Assembly (NCBI GenBank): GCA_942491535.1
Contig: CALOBV010000021.1
Coordinates: 1 to 64,000, forward strand
Direction of reading: 5' to 3'
Origin: JAUVKT01 sp942491535
GTDB lineage: Bacteria; Bacteroidota; Bacteroidia; Bacteroidales; VadinHA17
DNA: 64,000 nt
A program made the translations under genes and the position numbers. Within the stretch, counting starts at the first letter, position 1, and the number at the start of each line of letters is the position of its first letter. The notes beneath the pieces are model-generated. The model saw nothing but the letters and a program-made list of their open reading frames with translations. It did no database searches and was not told where the DNA came from. Positions 27,258-35,859 of this stretch are shown piece after piece.

Positions 27258-27944
27258 TTAGTAATCAAGAATATGAATAAACTTGTCTATATATTTCTGT
27301 TTATCTTTCGATTTATATTGCATTATATACCTGGGATGTTCAAGAGGGATGATTTCCTGGAAATATTTCTGTTCAGAATTAATCTCAGATAAGTATTTAT
27401 AATTCTTACCTGTTCCCAGGCAGTAAGCAATATCCCTATCCAGGCCCAGGGCAATTTGTTTATTAATTGAATCGATCATAAAGGGTCTTACCAGGGTATA
27501 GAGTATTCTGTCGTCATAATAATTATAGTTTATTTCCCGGCCCTTGCTATTAAGTTTAACAAAGCCCAGTGGGCATCCGGAATTTATGTAATAGAGCTTA
27601 TAGAATCGATCGGGACCTCCAAAGGCATCAATAAGATCATAGACAAATACCGAGGACAACTCATGGGATTTAAACCCGCGAACACTAATTCCACAATGAG
27701 ATTCCATTCTCTTGGTATCGGTAAAGGGTACCCCGGTGATACCGGCACCATGCCTTCCCGGGTTAATGCCTATAATAAATCGCCGGGACTTATTGTCATC
27801 GTAATATTTATTATAGAATTGCTCGGAGATAATCTGGGCCTCAGCAGATTCTTTAAAAGGGTTCATGATCTTTATCCCCGAAGGTAGTTCTCCGGTATAT
27901 TCAAGGCTTTTATTGAAATTGATTATTTCTTGTGCAACTGTCAT
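27258..27944 (-). CDS. SMUG2-type uracil-DNA glycosylase family protein (DUF4918)
   Basis: A 228-residue cytosolic protein with the glycosylase-like motif GINPGRHGAGITGVPFTD (about 60-77) and a C-terminal PLEHPRYIMQY. These correspond to the water-activating and DNA-intercalation loops of the UDG superfamily. The combination is typical of the Bacteroidota DUF4918/SMUG2 group, predicted to remove damaged bases such as uracil or hydroxymethyluracil from DNA. The length is usual. It starts 34 nt downstream of a barrel gene on the same strand and may be co-transcribed, with no evident functional link. Activity of this subgroup is less well established than that of UNG. Confidence 0.82.
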   Translation of the reverse strand: MTVAQEIINFNKSLEYTGELPSGIKIMNPFKESAEAQIISEQFYNKYYDDNKSRRFIIGINPGRHGAGITGVPFTDTKRMESHCGISVRGFKSHELSSVFVYDLIDAFGGPDRFYKLYYINSGCPLGFVKLNSKGREINYNYYDDRILYTLVRPFMIDSINKQIALGLDRDIAYCLGTGKNYKYLSEINSEQKYFQEIIPLEHPRYIMQYKSKDKQKYIDKFIHILDY

Positions 27945-27978
27945 AATCTTTTCTCTTTTAGCCCTTCTTTTCTTTGTT

Positions 27979-29265
27979 TTAGAAGAATATTACTGTGTTT
28001 CCTCCTCTTTTTGTAAACCTGGGGTTGACCACGTTATTATATATTGATCCAAAGGTATATGATATGCTGACATAGACATCGTAGGAATATGTTGTAGCCA
28101 TCTCTTTCCTGCTTAGTAATACGTCTGATGTACTTGCGGTGCCTTTTCTGAGATTTATCTGATCGTGGATAAATGAATAAGATCCTGACATGCTAATCCT
28201 CAGTCCTTTTACGACTCTCAGGCTTATAGAGCTTGAGAACGACAACCTGTTAAGATCCCAGTCGTGCAGGTAATTTTCCCACGAGGTAGAAATATTGAAG
28301 TCGCCCCATTTCTTAATGTTTTTATATGCTGCATACAAACCTTGTTGAGCCACAACCTCATTCTCTTTGAAATACTTTGTTGAATCGCAATAATTATTAT
28401 ATACCGGTCCGATTGTATACATAAATCTAAATTGCTTGCTTGTAGACTGTGAGAAGGGATATATATTATATTCCAGTCCGGGTTGGAACATGAAGTGAGT
28501 TATATAATTATGAAATATTGAACTTGATATGCTTGATATTATTCCCGCCGACCAGTGCTCGTTAATGCTCTTTACGGCAAGACCCCCGATGTATGAGTTA
28601 ACATTGCGGTTAGTTTCAGATTCTTCAAGATCTGTATCGGAGTTGGTCCATCTCATTTCCCTTACGGTTACGCTATAACCTCCATCCAGCTCAAGTTTCA
28701 GATCCTTTGTCACCCTTGAAGAACTTACAGAGCTTGATAGGTCAAAATAATCGCTTGATTCGCTTGCAAAGGCAAATCCGTAGAGTGAGGCGCTGAAAAC
28801 CCAGCTATTCCATTTATCTGTTGACACTTCTTCCGTCATTGGCTCTGTAAAGCTGATCTTTATAAATTCATGTAATGGAGTTTTACTTACATATCTTATT
28901 AGGCCCAGTTTCATCATCTTTATCCTTTTGGCCCTTATCATTTCATAGGTGTCGTCCGGGCTTGAAGAGAAATCCAGGGTATCTTTCATATTGGAATATT
29001 TTCCCTGCCCTTCCAGAAAGTAAGTATATCTGGTTCCTCCTGCTCCTGTTGCCTGTGATGTTGAGATAATTATCAAATCAGCAAATTTCCTGTCCCTAAC
29101 ATAATTTATAAATGGGATTTCCTCTTTTAAATGGCTTGATGCGTCGGGAAAATATACATTCAGAGCGTCTTTTCTAAGGGTATCGGCTCTGTTATTCAGG
29201 CCTTCCTGGCCAAAGAATGAAGCGCTTATAAGAATTGTAATGACAAGCAGGATCAGTTTCTTCAT
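27979..29265 (-). CDS. Outer-membrane beta-barrel protein of unknown function
   Basis: A 428-residue exported protein (signal MKKLILLVITILISASFFGQ). Residues about 45-150 look like a small soluble domain (YFPDASSHLKEEIPFINYVRD, ADLIIISTSQATGAGGTRYTYFLEG). The remaining about 280 residues show alternating hydrophobic and aromatic strands separated by polar turns, ending in KRGGNTVIFF with a terminal Phe, as in a 12-16 strand barrel. The soluble part could belong to the CsgG-like group, but this is only an impression. No neighbour points to a role. Confidence 0.6.
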   Translation of the reverse strand: MKKLILLVITILISASFFGQEGLNNRADTLRKDALNVYFPDASSHLKEEIPFINYVRDRKFADLIIISTSQATGAGGTRYTYFLEGQGKYSNMKDTLDFSSSPDDTYEMIRAKRIKMMKLGLIRYVSKTPLHEFIKISFTEPMTEEVSTDKWNSWVFSASLYGFAFASESSDYFDLSSSVSSSRVTKDLKLELDGGYSVTVREMRWTNSDTDLEESETNRNVNSYIGGLAVKSINEHWSAGIISSISSSIFHNYITHFMFQPGLEYNIYPFSQSTSKQFRFMYTIGPVYNNYCDSTKYFKENEVVAQQGLYAAYKNIKKWGDFNISTSWENYLHDWDLNRLSFSSSISLRVVKGLRISMSGSYSFIHDQINLRKGTASTSDVLLSRKEMATTYSYDVYVSISYTFGSIYNNVVNPRFTKRGGNTVIFF

Positions 29266-29418
29266 GATAAGGTAGGTTGGATATTGGTCTGGTATGATAG
29301 ATTGATATTTATAGCATTAATAGCATAAAGTTAGTTATTCAAGGAGAAATTTACTTTAAAAGAAAGTATAAAATTCACAATGAGAGATAGCTTAACCTAA
29401 GAATAACATTGCGTTAAC

Positions 29419-29461
29419 AAAAAAAAAAAGGAACACATGGCTGATGAATTCCATGTGCCCC
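29419..29461 (-). terminator. Intrinsic terminator of the PspC/PadR operon
   Basis: On the minus strand the arms GGGGCACATGG and CCATGTGTTCC pair with a small internal mismatch, and a run of about eleven T follows. It lies about 35 nt beyond the stop of the large PspC gene. Confidence 0.75.
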
Positions 29462-29494
29462 TAATATTAACCGGTCAGGTATATAAAACAGGTA

Positions 29495-31042
29495 TTATTT
29501 TAATTCTGCGAGTCCGTCTTCAGTCATTTTCCAGGTCTTACCTCCCAGTTCGTATGAATATATTCCATTACCCTGGTAATCTTCGAAGAGATCTTCAAGT
29601 TCTTCATCAATATATATTTCATATCCTTCGGGCAGGTAGAACCTGATCTTTATTTTGACCCCCGGCCACATTGTTCCACCCGGGATTGTATAATAGTCGT
29701 CGAGTAAATATGTGTTTTCTTCAATCTTAAAGTTGTAGATAAGATCATCGGCCTGCTGGCGTGCATGTCCGCTTGTTCTACCGGAAGAATATTTTACAAG
29801 CTGTACATGAGCTTCATCTTCAGTATGATAAATTTGTAATTCGGGAGTGCTGAATATACGGTTTTGGTCCTGATCAAGATAGAATTTAATATGGTCGCCA
29901 GGAAGAGACAGAGTCTTGTTATAATATTCTCCACTTATCTGATCATTAATATACAGATTAACACGTCCTGATTCTTCAAGGGTAATATCATCTGAAACTC
30001 TGCCCGTATGAGAGAAGCTTATTCCTTCGCTGAAAAGAATCAGCGAAAGAGCTGTGCAACTTACAATCCAGATGATGAACATTGAAATATTCAGTACAAG
30101 ATCTTTGGCCCTGAACTGGAAAACCATCCTGATACCCCAGTATATCATACCCAGCAATGGCAGGATTATTACAAGACTTGAGAGTATAATAAGCCAGGGT
30201 GTAAGAGCCGGACCGGCAAGTATTGTAAGAAAGTCGTTTATGTTAAACAGACCGGTATCGAAGAAAGACCCCATAATTATCGGACTCTGGAAGAAAGCAA
30301 TAATAATGTAGCTGAGCAGGGTAGAAAATCCTGCAACTATAAATGCCACACCAATTATGGCAATTATTACCCTGAAGAGTATAATAAGGAATTTTCCGAA
30401 TGCCCTGAATATTTCATTAAAAACCCCACCTACTTTTTCAGCTCCCTCGCTGGCTGTTGTTTTTACATTTTCGGCAGCAATATTCACCTCCTTTTTAAAT
30501 TTTTTCCCAAGGTCTCTTTCCGGTATTTCACCACCATAAAGCTCTCTTTTTTGAAAGATTGTTATTGCCCTTGGCAGGGCAATCCACAACACAATATATA
30601 CTATCAGTCCGGAAAGGTAGAAGACGGTAAACAGCACGAATAATATCCTGATCCATACTGGATCTATTCTCAGATATGCCCCCAGTCCATTACATACTCC
30701 TCCAATTATTGCTCCATCGGTGTCTCTGTAAAGTCGCTTTGATCCGGTTTTCTTTTCATCTTTGAATTCAGCTCCCGCTTCTTCTGCAATTTCTTCGGGC
30801 TTACCCATGGTTGAGATTACTTCCTCAACATCTTCTTTTGAGATTATTCCTGTTTTCCATGATGGGCTTGATTGAAATAATTCAGCTATCCTTGCTTCTA
30901 TATCTTCAATCATTTCATTTCCCCCGACAGCATTTTTGAGGTGTTTATTTATTTCATTCAGGTAGCTGCGAAGAAGTTCAAAGGCTTCGTCCTCAATCTG
31001 GAATATTGCTCCAGCTATATTTATTTTTAAAGTTTTTTCCAT
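29495..31042 (-). CDS. PspC-domain membrane protein (large)
   Basis: The start is placed at ATG 31042 (MEKTLKINIAGAIFQIEDEAF) because the small paralogue begins in the same way. An earlier ATG would overlap padR. The protein has 515 residues. The N-terminal about 90 are a conserved cytoplasmic module (LRSYLNEINKHL, DIEARIAELF, EEVISTMGKPEEI). The PspC domain follows (about 105-165, RLYRDTDGAIIGGVCNGLGAYLRIDP). Three or four further membrane helices precede a C-terminal extracytoplasmic part of about 170 residues. PspC proteins sense or respond to membrane stress. It is the last gene of an operon with padR and a short PspC paralogue. Confidence 0.87.
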   Translation of the reverse strand: MEKTLKINIAGAIFQIEDEAFELLRSYLNEINKHLKNAVGGNEMIEDIEARIAELFQSSPSWKTGIISKEDVEEVISTMGKPEEIAEEAGAEFKDEKKTGSKRLYRDTDGAIIGGVCNGLGAYLRIDPVWIRILFVLFTVFYLSGLIVYIVLWIALPRAITIFQKRELYGGEIPERDLGKKFKKEVNIAAENVKTTASEGAEKVGGVFNEIFRAFGKFLIILFRVIIAIIGVAFIVAGFSTLLSYIIIAFFQSPIIMGSFFDTGLFNINDFLTILAGPALTPWLIILSSLVIILPLLGMIYWGIRMVFQFRAKDLVLNISMFIIWIVSCTALSLILFSEGISFSHTGRVSDDITLEESGRVNLYINDQISGEYYNKTLSLPGDHIKFYLDQDQNRIFSTPELQIYHTEDEAHVQLVKYSSGRTSGHARQQADDLIYNFKIEENTYLLDDYYTIPGGTMWPGVKIKIRFYLPEGYEIYIDEELEDLFEDYQGNGIYSYELGGKTWKMTEDGLAELK

Positions 31043-31055
31043 CAGATATAGTCTT

Positions 31056-31382
31056 TTATTTCTTACGGATAATTTTAACTGAATCAACTAATTCTTCCCA
31101 TGACTTGTCCAGTTCGGCAAGATAATCCCTGCCTTCATCTGTGAGCTCGTAATATTTCCTGGGCGGTCCCTGCAGTGATTCCTCCCACCTGTAGCTTAAC
31201 AGACCTGCATTTTTCTGTCTTGTAAGTAAGGGGTATAGGGTTCCCTCTACCACAATCACTTTTGCTTCCTTCAGGCGCTTGATAATATCGCTGGCATAGC
31301 ATGAGTTTACTGAAATAACTGAGAGGATGCAGTATTCCAGAATACCCTTCCTCATCTGTGCTTTATTATTTTCAACGTTCAT
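31056..31382 (-). CDS. PadR-family transcriptional regulator
   Basis: A 108-residue winged-helix regulator with the family pattern KGILEYCILSVISV, ASDIIKRLKEA, VVEGTLYPLLTRQKNAGLLSYRWEESLQGPPRKYYELTDEGR. PadR proteins repress nearby genes until an effector binds. It lies between the two PspC genes (50 and 13 nt away), the common Bacteroidota order, and probably controls this operon. Confidence 0.93.
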   Translation of the reverse strand: MNVENNKAQMRKGILEYCILSVISVNSCYASDIIKRLKEAKVIVVEGTLYPLLTRQKNAGLLSYRWEESLQGPPRKYYELTDEGRDYLAELDKSWEELVDSVKIIRKK

Positions 31383-31432
31383 AGTATCTAATGTTTTACT
31401 GTTTCAAAATATGATAGTCAGGTTCAGGTGTA

Positions 31433-32023
31433 TTACAGATTCATATTTTGTTTTACATTTTTGAATTCATCCTTCACAGAATCTTTTATGTTGTGAATGT
31501 TTACAGGCTCTCCCTTCATTTCTATTTTTTGCGCAGTTGTTTTAGCTTCAGGCAGAACTATCCAGAGAACTATGTAGACCAGGGCTCCGAGACCACCGGG
31601 AAGCGTGGCGACAATAAATATTACCCTTACTATCCATGGGTCTATTCTCCAGTAAGCACCCATTCCTGAACACACACCGGCAATAATCTTGTTGTCGGGA
31701 TCGCGGTACATCCTGTGATATCCGGGCCTGGAGATCCTGGTATATGTAGTACCACTGTCCTCACTGTCTATATCTTCTGGTGTCCCAAGAATATTTATTA
31801 CATCGAGCACATCCTGTAGTGTAACAACCTGCTTAAAATCGCTTATTCTTTCCTTAAGTAACTCTGCTATACGAGATTCAATATCAGACATAATCTCCCT
31901 GGAGCTTTCCTCCCTGGCAAAATGCCTGTCGAGGCTGCGCAGGTAAATCTTAAGTTCTGTATACGCATCTTCATCAATATGAAAGGCAATTCCGCCAATA
32001 TTAATGCTAATTGTAATTTTCAT
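31433..32023 (-). CDS. PspC-domain protein (short)
   Basis: A 196-residue protein with the same N-terminal module as the large paralogue (MKITISINIGGIAFHIDEDAY, DIESRIAELLKER, LDVINILGTPEDI) and a PspC domain at about 103-165 (RMYRDPDNKIIAGVCSGMGAYWRIDP, then a membrane helix IVRVIFIVATLPGGLGALVYIVLWIVLP). A short charged tail follows. It lacks the extra helices and extracytoplasmic part of the large form. It is first in the operon, behind a good Bacteroidota promoter. Confidence 0.88.
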   Translation of the reverse strand: MKITISINIGGIAFHIDEDAYTELKIYLRSLDRHFAREESSREIMSDIESRIAELLKERISDFKQVVTLQDVLDVINILGTPEDIDSEDSGTTYTRISRPGYHRMYRDPDNKIIAGVCSGMGAYWRIDPWIVRVIFIVATLPGGLGALVYIVLWIVLPEAKTTAQKIEMKGEPVNIHNIKDSVKDEFKNVKQNMNL

Positions 32024-32069
32024 AATGTTGTTTTATATAGTACATTCTTTTACATGCAACTTGTTTATG

Positions 32070-32101
32070 CAAAGATATATAAAAATATAGGTACCATGCA
32101 A
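32070..32101 (-). promoter_or_regulatory. Bacteroidota promoter of the PspC/PadR operon
   Basis: On the minus strand TTG (32101-32099) is followed after 21 nt by TATCTTTG (32077-32070), an exact TAnnTTTG. The ATG of the short PspC gene is 47 nt downstream. Confidence 0.6.
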
Positions 32102-32320
32102 TACATAGTACTAAAATATATTTAATTAATTATATAATATTCAGATAAACAGACAGATGGCTATGATATATTTTTTGATAATTTTTTGGGAAATCAAATA
32201 AACCATGGCTTATAGCCTCTGGAATAGGCAGATTTTTACTTTTTCAAACAGGTAATCTCTACCTTGTTCCCGGACAGAATTCTTTATATTTTAGTACTTT
32301 TAGATACTTATATAGCAGGT

Positions 32321-33307
32321 ATGAAAAAATCTTATAATTGGGGAATACTTGGACCAGGTAAAATTTCACATCGTTTTTCTGAGGGCTTGAAACTACTTGA
32401 TAATGCAGTTTTATATGCTGTGGGATCAAGGGATATTGGGCGGGCCCGACAATTTTCAGATTTACATGGGTTTAAAAAGTATTATGGTAGCTATAAAGAG
32501 CTGGCAGCCGATCCGGATGTTGATATTGTTTATGTTGCCTCACCCCATTCTCATCATATGGAACACACCATATTATGTCTTGAAGCCGGAAAGTCTGTTT
32601 TATGCGAAAAGGCATTTGCCCTGAATAGCCGCGAAGTAATGAAGATGATCGATCTTGCGAAAGACAGGGGGCTTTTCCTGATGGAGGCTTTATGGCCACC
32701 CTTCCAGCCCTCCTACATTAAATGCAGTGACTTATTGTCAGGATCGGATGTGGGAGATATAATTTCAATAAGATCTTTCTTTGCTTTCAAGCCACCATAT
32801 GAACCTGAGAATAGAGTATATAACCTAAAACTTGGAGGAGGAGCACTTCTTGATATTGGTATTTACCCGGTAATTGATGCTCTTACTTTTTTAGGAGTAC
32901 CGGAAAGCATACAGACTCTTGCAACTTTTGACAGGACCGGTGCTGATAATAATATTGACATTCTATTTGCTTATAAAGACGGCAGAAGTGCATCCCTTTT
33001 TGCCTCGCTCAAATCAGACACCGGAGCGGGATGCGACTTAATATGCGAAAGAGGGATAATTTCAATCAGAAGACTCCCTGATGGGTCGCAGATGACATCC
33101 CTGAGGAGATTGGGGGAAGAACCGGAAAGCTATAGATTCGATCCTCCTTCAAGGGGCTTTCACCTGGAAGCTATAGAGGTAATGGAAAGGCTTGATAGGG
33201 GTGAAACAGAAAGCAGGGTTGTTCCTCTCTCCTTCAGTATTGAATTAATAAATACTCTTGACAGGATAAGAAGTGAAGCCGGGATAGTGTATCCGGGCAG
33301 GGATTAA
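32321..33307 (+). CDS. Gfo/Idh/MocA-family oxidoreductase
   Basis: Starting at ATG 32321 (MKKSYNWGILGPGKISHRF) it has 328 residues. An earlier in-frame ATG at 32264 adds only an unlikely extension. The N-terminal Rossmann domain has GILGPGKI for NAD(P). The conserved Lys is in the CEKAFALNS motif (dinucleotide-binding and catalytic region). The C-terminal domain has GGGALLDIGIYPVIDALTFLG with the typical D..H-like active-site placement (here DIGIY). It resembles dihydrodiol or glucose-fructose dehydrogenases, so it probably acts on a sugar or sugar derivative. No neighbour fixes the substrate. Confidence 0.88.
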   Translation: MKKSYNWGILGPGKISHRFSEGLKLLDNAVLYAVGSRDIGRARQFSDLHGFKKYYGSYKELAADPDVDIVYVASPHSHHMEHTILCLEAGKSVLCEKAFALNSREVMKMIDLAKDRGLFLMEALWPPFQPSYIKCSDLLSGSDVGDIISIRSFFAFKPPYEPENRVYNLKLGGGALLDIGIYPVIDALTFLGVPESIQTLATFDRTGADNNIDILFAYKDGRSASLFASLKSDTGAGCDLICERGIISIRRLPDGSQMTSLRRLGEEPESYRFDPPSRGFHLEAIEVMERLDRGETESRVVPLSFSIELINTLDRIRSEAGIVYPGRD

Positions 33308-33318
33308 TTATAATAAAC

Positions 33319-34131
33319 ATGGATTACAGGGGTAACTTACTAAAAATGAGATCAGAGTACCTGGCTGATGCCAGCGAGTCAAATATTAAGTATAGGCTTC
33401 CTGTAGGAGGTAGTGAGATAGAGCTTAATGATATAATAGGAAGGGAGCTTAAAATAGAATACCAGGGGAAGATTAATTGTATACACTGTGGCAGAGAAAC
33501 AAAAAAATCATTTTCCCAGGGATATTGTTATCCTTGTTTTATGAGCCTTCCTCAGACCGATCAGTGTGTTTTGCATCCCGAAAAATGCCAGGCACATCTT
33601 GGAATTTCAAGGGATATGACCTGGTCTGAAAATAATTGTCTGACAGATCATTTTGTATACCTGGCTCTTACACCTGCTCTTAAGGTTGGTGTAACAAGGT
33701 CATCTCAGATTCCAACCAGATGGATCGACCAGGGGGCAAGCATGGCTATAATCCTGGCCCGTACACCAAATCGTTATCTAGCCGGGTCAATAGAAGTATT
33801 CCTAAAAAATCACCTGTCTGATAAGACCAACTGGAGAAGAATGTTATCTGGAGAAGAACCAGGGGATATTGACCTCAGGCAGGAGAAAGAATTAATTTCA
33901 GAAATGCTGCCTGACAATCTTGCTATTTACCGATATGAGGACAACAGCATAATTCAATTAACATATCCCGTTCTTAAGTATCCTGAAAAAATTAAATCAT
34001 TGAACCTTGATAAAGATCCAATTGTTATGGGATTACTTTCTGGTATAAAAGGGCAATATCTGATATTTGAATCGGGAGAAGTATTTAATATCAGGAAGCA
34101 TGGCGGATATTTTGTTTCAATAACATATTGA
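33319..34131 (+). CDS. DUF2797 zinc-binding protein
   Basis: A 270-residue protein of the DUF2797 family. It has a compact metal site, CIHCGRETKKSFSQGYCYPC (near residues 54-73), then CVLHPEKC. The middle part, VYLALTPALKVGVTRSSQIPTRWIDQGAS, resembles a GIY-YIG-like strand order (VGVTR.....RW.DQGA). Its biochemical role has not been defined. It is 11 nt after the oxidoreductase and its stop overlaps or abuts the rhomboid gene, so it may belong to the same transcript. Confidence 0.82.
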   Translation: MDYRGNLLKMRSEYLADASESNIKYRLPVGGSEIELNDIIGRELKIEYQGKINCIHCGRETKKSFSQGYCYPCFMSLPQTDQCVLHPEKCQAHLGISRDMTWSENNCLTDHFVYLALTPALKVGVTRSSQIPTRWIDQGASMAIILARTPNRYLAGSIEVFLKNHLSDKTNWRRMLSGEEPGDIDLRQEKELISEMLPDNLAIYRYEDNSIIQLTYPVLKYPEKIKSLNLDKDPIVMGLLSGIKGQYLIFESGEVFNIRKHGGYFVSITY

Positions 34132-34133
34132 TA

Positions 34134-34826
34134 ATGGATAACACTCTTGAAGATAAAACAGTTGAGTTATTAAGAAGGAGGTTATTCTTAAGCATGGTAC
34201 TCCCGATTATATTTATTCTGTTTCTCTGGCTAATCAGGTTTGTGGAATATGAATTCGGAATCTCTTTACATACCCTGGGACTATTGCCACTGTCAATCAA
34301 GGGTATCCCGGGAATATTTCTTTCACCATTAATACATGAAGATGCAAGGCACCTTTTTAATAACTCCTTGCCTCTGTTAATGCTGGGTTCGGCACTTTTT
34401 TATTTTTATTCAGATGTTGCAATCCGGGTTATACTGGTTTCATGGATTGGGACAGGTATACTTGTATGGTTCTTTGGAAGAGAAGCATGGCATATCGGAG
34501 CCAGCGGCCTGGTATACAGCCTGGCAGCATTCTTATTTGTTAGTGGTATAATAAGAAGTTATTTGAGACTGCTGGCTCTTTCTCTCCTTGTTGCTTATCT
34601 TTATGGATCAATGGTTTGGGGCATGTTCCCCTTTGTTGATATTCATATTTCGTGGGAGGCCCATATGATGGGTGCTTTCTGTGGAATGGTTCTGGCATTC
34701 TGGTACAGGAGGGAAGGACCGCAAAAGCCTGAACCTCACTGGTTAAACGAAGACGATGATGAAATAGAATTCTTTGATGCAGATGATAATATATTATCAG
34801 ATAAAAAGACAGAAAATGAAAAATAG
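34134..34826 (+). CDS. Rhomboid-family intramembrane serine protease
   Basis: ATG 34134 (MDNTLEDKTVELLRRR) is preferred over a TTG two codons earlier. The protein has 230 residues and about six membrane helices. The catalytic Ser is in WHIGASGLVYSL (GASG) and the catalytic His in the last helix, EAHMMGAFCGMVLAFWY. HEDARHLFNNSLPLLMLG matches the conserved HLxxN segment of loop 1. It cleaves within the membrane. It ends in an acidic tail (EDDDEIEFFDADDN). The stop overlaps the start of the CotH-like gene by 11 nt, so a functional or regulatory link with the secreted kinase-fold proteins is possible. Confidence 0.9.
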   Translation: MDNTLEDKTVELLRRRLFLSMVLPIIFILFLWLIRFVEYEFGISLHTLGLLPLSIKGIPGIFLSPLIHEDARHLFNNSLPLLMLGSALFYFYSDVAIRVILVSWIGTGILVWFFGREAWHIGASGLVYSLAAFLFVSGIIRSYLRLLALSLLVAYLYGSMVWGMFPFVDIHISWEAHMMGAFCGMVLAFWYRREGPQKPEPHWLNEDDDEIEFFDADDNILSDKKTENEK

Positions 34827-35859
34827 AAATTTTATTGTATTTGCATTTTTATTACTGAACCTGCTTTTTTCTGACAGGTCAGTAGCACAAGACACTGATG
34901 GTAAAGGGTTTTATCTTTTTGGAAGCGAAGAAGTTCTGGAGGTAAGCTTAAAATTTGATATAACGACTTACATGAGAAAAAAGCCTGCTGAGGAATATAT
35001 GGATGCTGAAATAGTATATCATATCGGGCCCCAGGATTCTCTGGTTAATAAGATAAGGCTTAGAAGCAGGGGGCATTCACGAAATGAAATTTGCATACTT
35101 CCCCCCATCAGGCTCAATTTCAAGGACTGTGAAAACAGACCCCTCGACCTCACAGGTGTTTCGAACGTGAAACTGGTTACCCATTGCAAGGATAATAAAA
35201 ATTTTGAGGACTATATTTGGAGGGAATATCTTGCATATAAATTATACAATGTCGTTACAGATACCAGTTTTCGTGTAAGGCTATTAAAAATAAGGTACAT
35301 TGATACAGGGTCGAAGGGATTTCATCAGAATAGATGCGGGATAGTTATAGAACCGATTGATGTTCTTGCTGCCAGGCTAAATGCCAATGAAAAAGAGGAT
35401 GTTATAGTTAGAACAGCTTATGTTAATCCTGAAAATTACGATAAATTATGTCTTTTTCAGTATATGATAGGAAATGACGATTGGCACCTTGCAAATCTTC
35501 ATAATTTGAAACTGATTGAACCTGAAGAAGGAAATAAATCTGTTCTTGCTGTCGTTCCATACGATTTTGATTATTCAGGCCTGGTTAATTCTTATTATGC
35601 CATCCCGAATAAACTGTATGCCCTGGAGAATATTCTTGACAGAGTTTATATTGGACCCTGCAGGACAGATGAGGACATTCGCCGGTTAATGCAGTTTTTT
35701 ATAGACCATAAATCAGAATTTTACGATGAGGTTGAAAAGATTGATTTTTTAAACGAAAAGTCGAAAAAGAAGATTCTGGATTACATCGACAGTTTCTATG
35801 ATGAATACAAGCGTGACAGATTATTTTACAGTATTAAGAAGACATGTTTCAAATTGTAA
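34816..35859 (+). CDS. CotH-like secreted kinase-fold protein (copy 1)
   Basis: Start at ATG 34816, whose signal peptide (KNRNFIVFAFLLLNLLFSDRSVAQ) supports it. The protein has 347 residues. LRSRGHSRNEICILPPIRLNFKD resembles the nucleotide-lysine region of CotH kinases. The active-site-like pair follows: FQYMIGNDDWHLANLHN (Asp 221-222, catalytic loop) and VPYDFDYSGLVN (Asp 250 and 252, metal-binding). CotH proteins phosphorylate secreted proteins in spores and fungi. Here export to the periplasm or surface is likely. It is followed by a paralogue with a 16-bp overlap and then DUF4956, a known companion of CotH and VTC-domain genes. The family call is by motif and context. Confidence 0.65.
   Translation: MKNRNFIVFAFLLLNLLFSDRSVAQDTDGKGFYLFGSEEVLEVSLKFDITTYMRKKPAEEYMDAEIVYHIGPQDSLVNKIRLRSRGHSRNEICILPPIRLNFKDCENRPLDLTGVSNVKLVTHCKDNKNFEDYIWREYLAYKLYNVVTDTSFRVRLLKIRYIDTGSKGFHQNRCGIVIEPIDVLAARLNANEKEDVIVRTAYVNPENYDKLCLFQYMIGNDDWHLANLHNLKLIEPEEGNKSVLAVVPYDFDYSGLVNSYYAIPNKLYALENILDRVYIGPCRTDEDIRRLMQFFIDHKSEFYDEVEKIDFLNEKSKKKILDYIDSFYDEYKRDRLFYSIKKTCFKL

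Noticed and set aside
32024..32320. Further small genes in the 297-nt gap between the PspC operon and the oxidoreductase
   Set aside because: Only the PspC promoter was supported. The remaining AT-rich sequence has no frame with a ribosome site or a recognisable protein.
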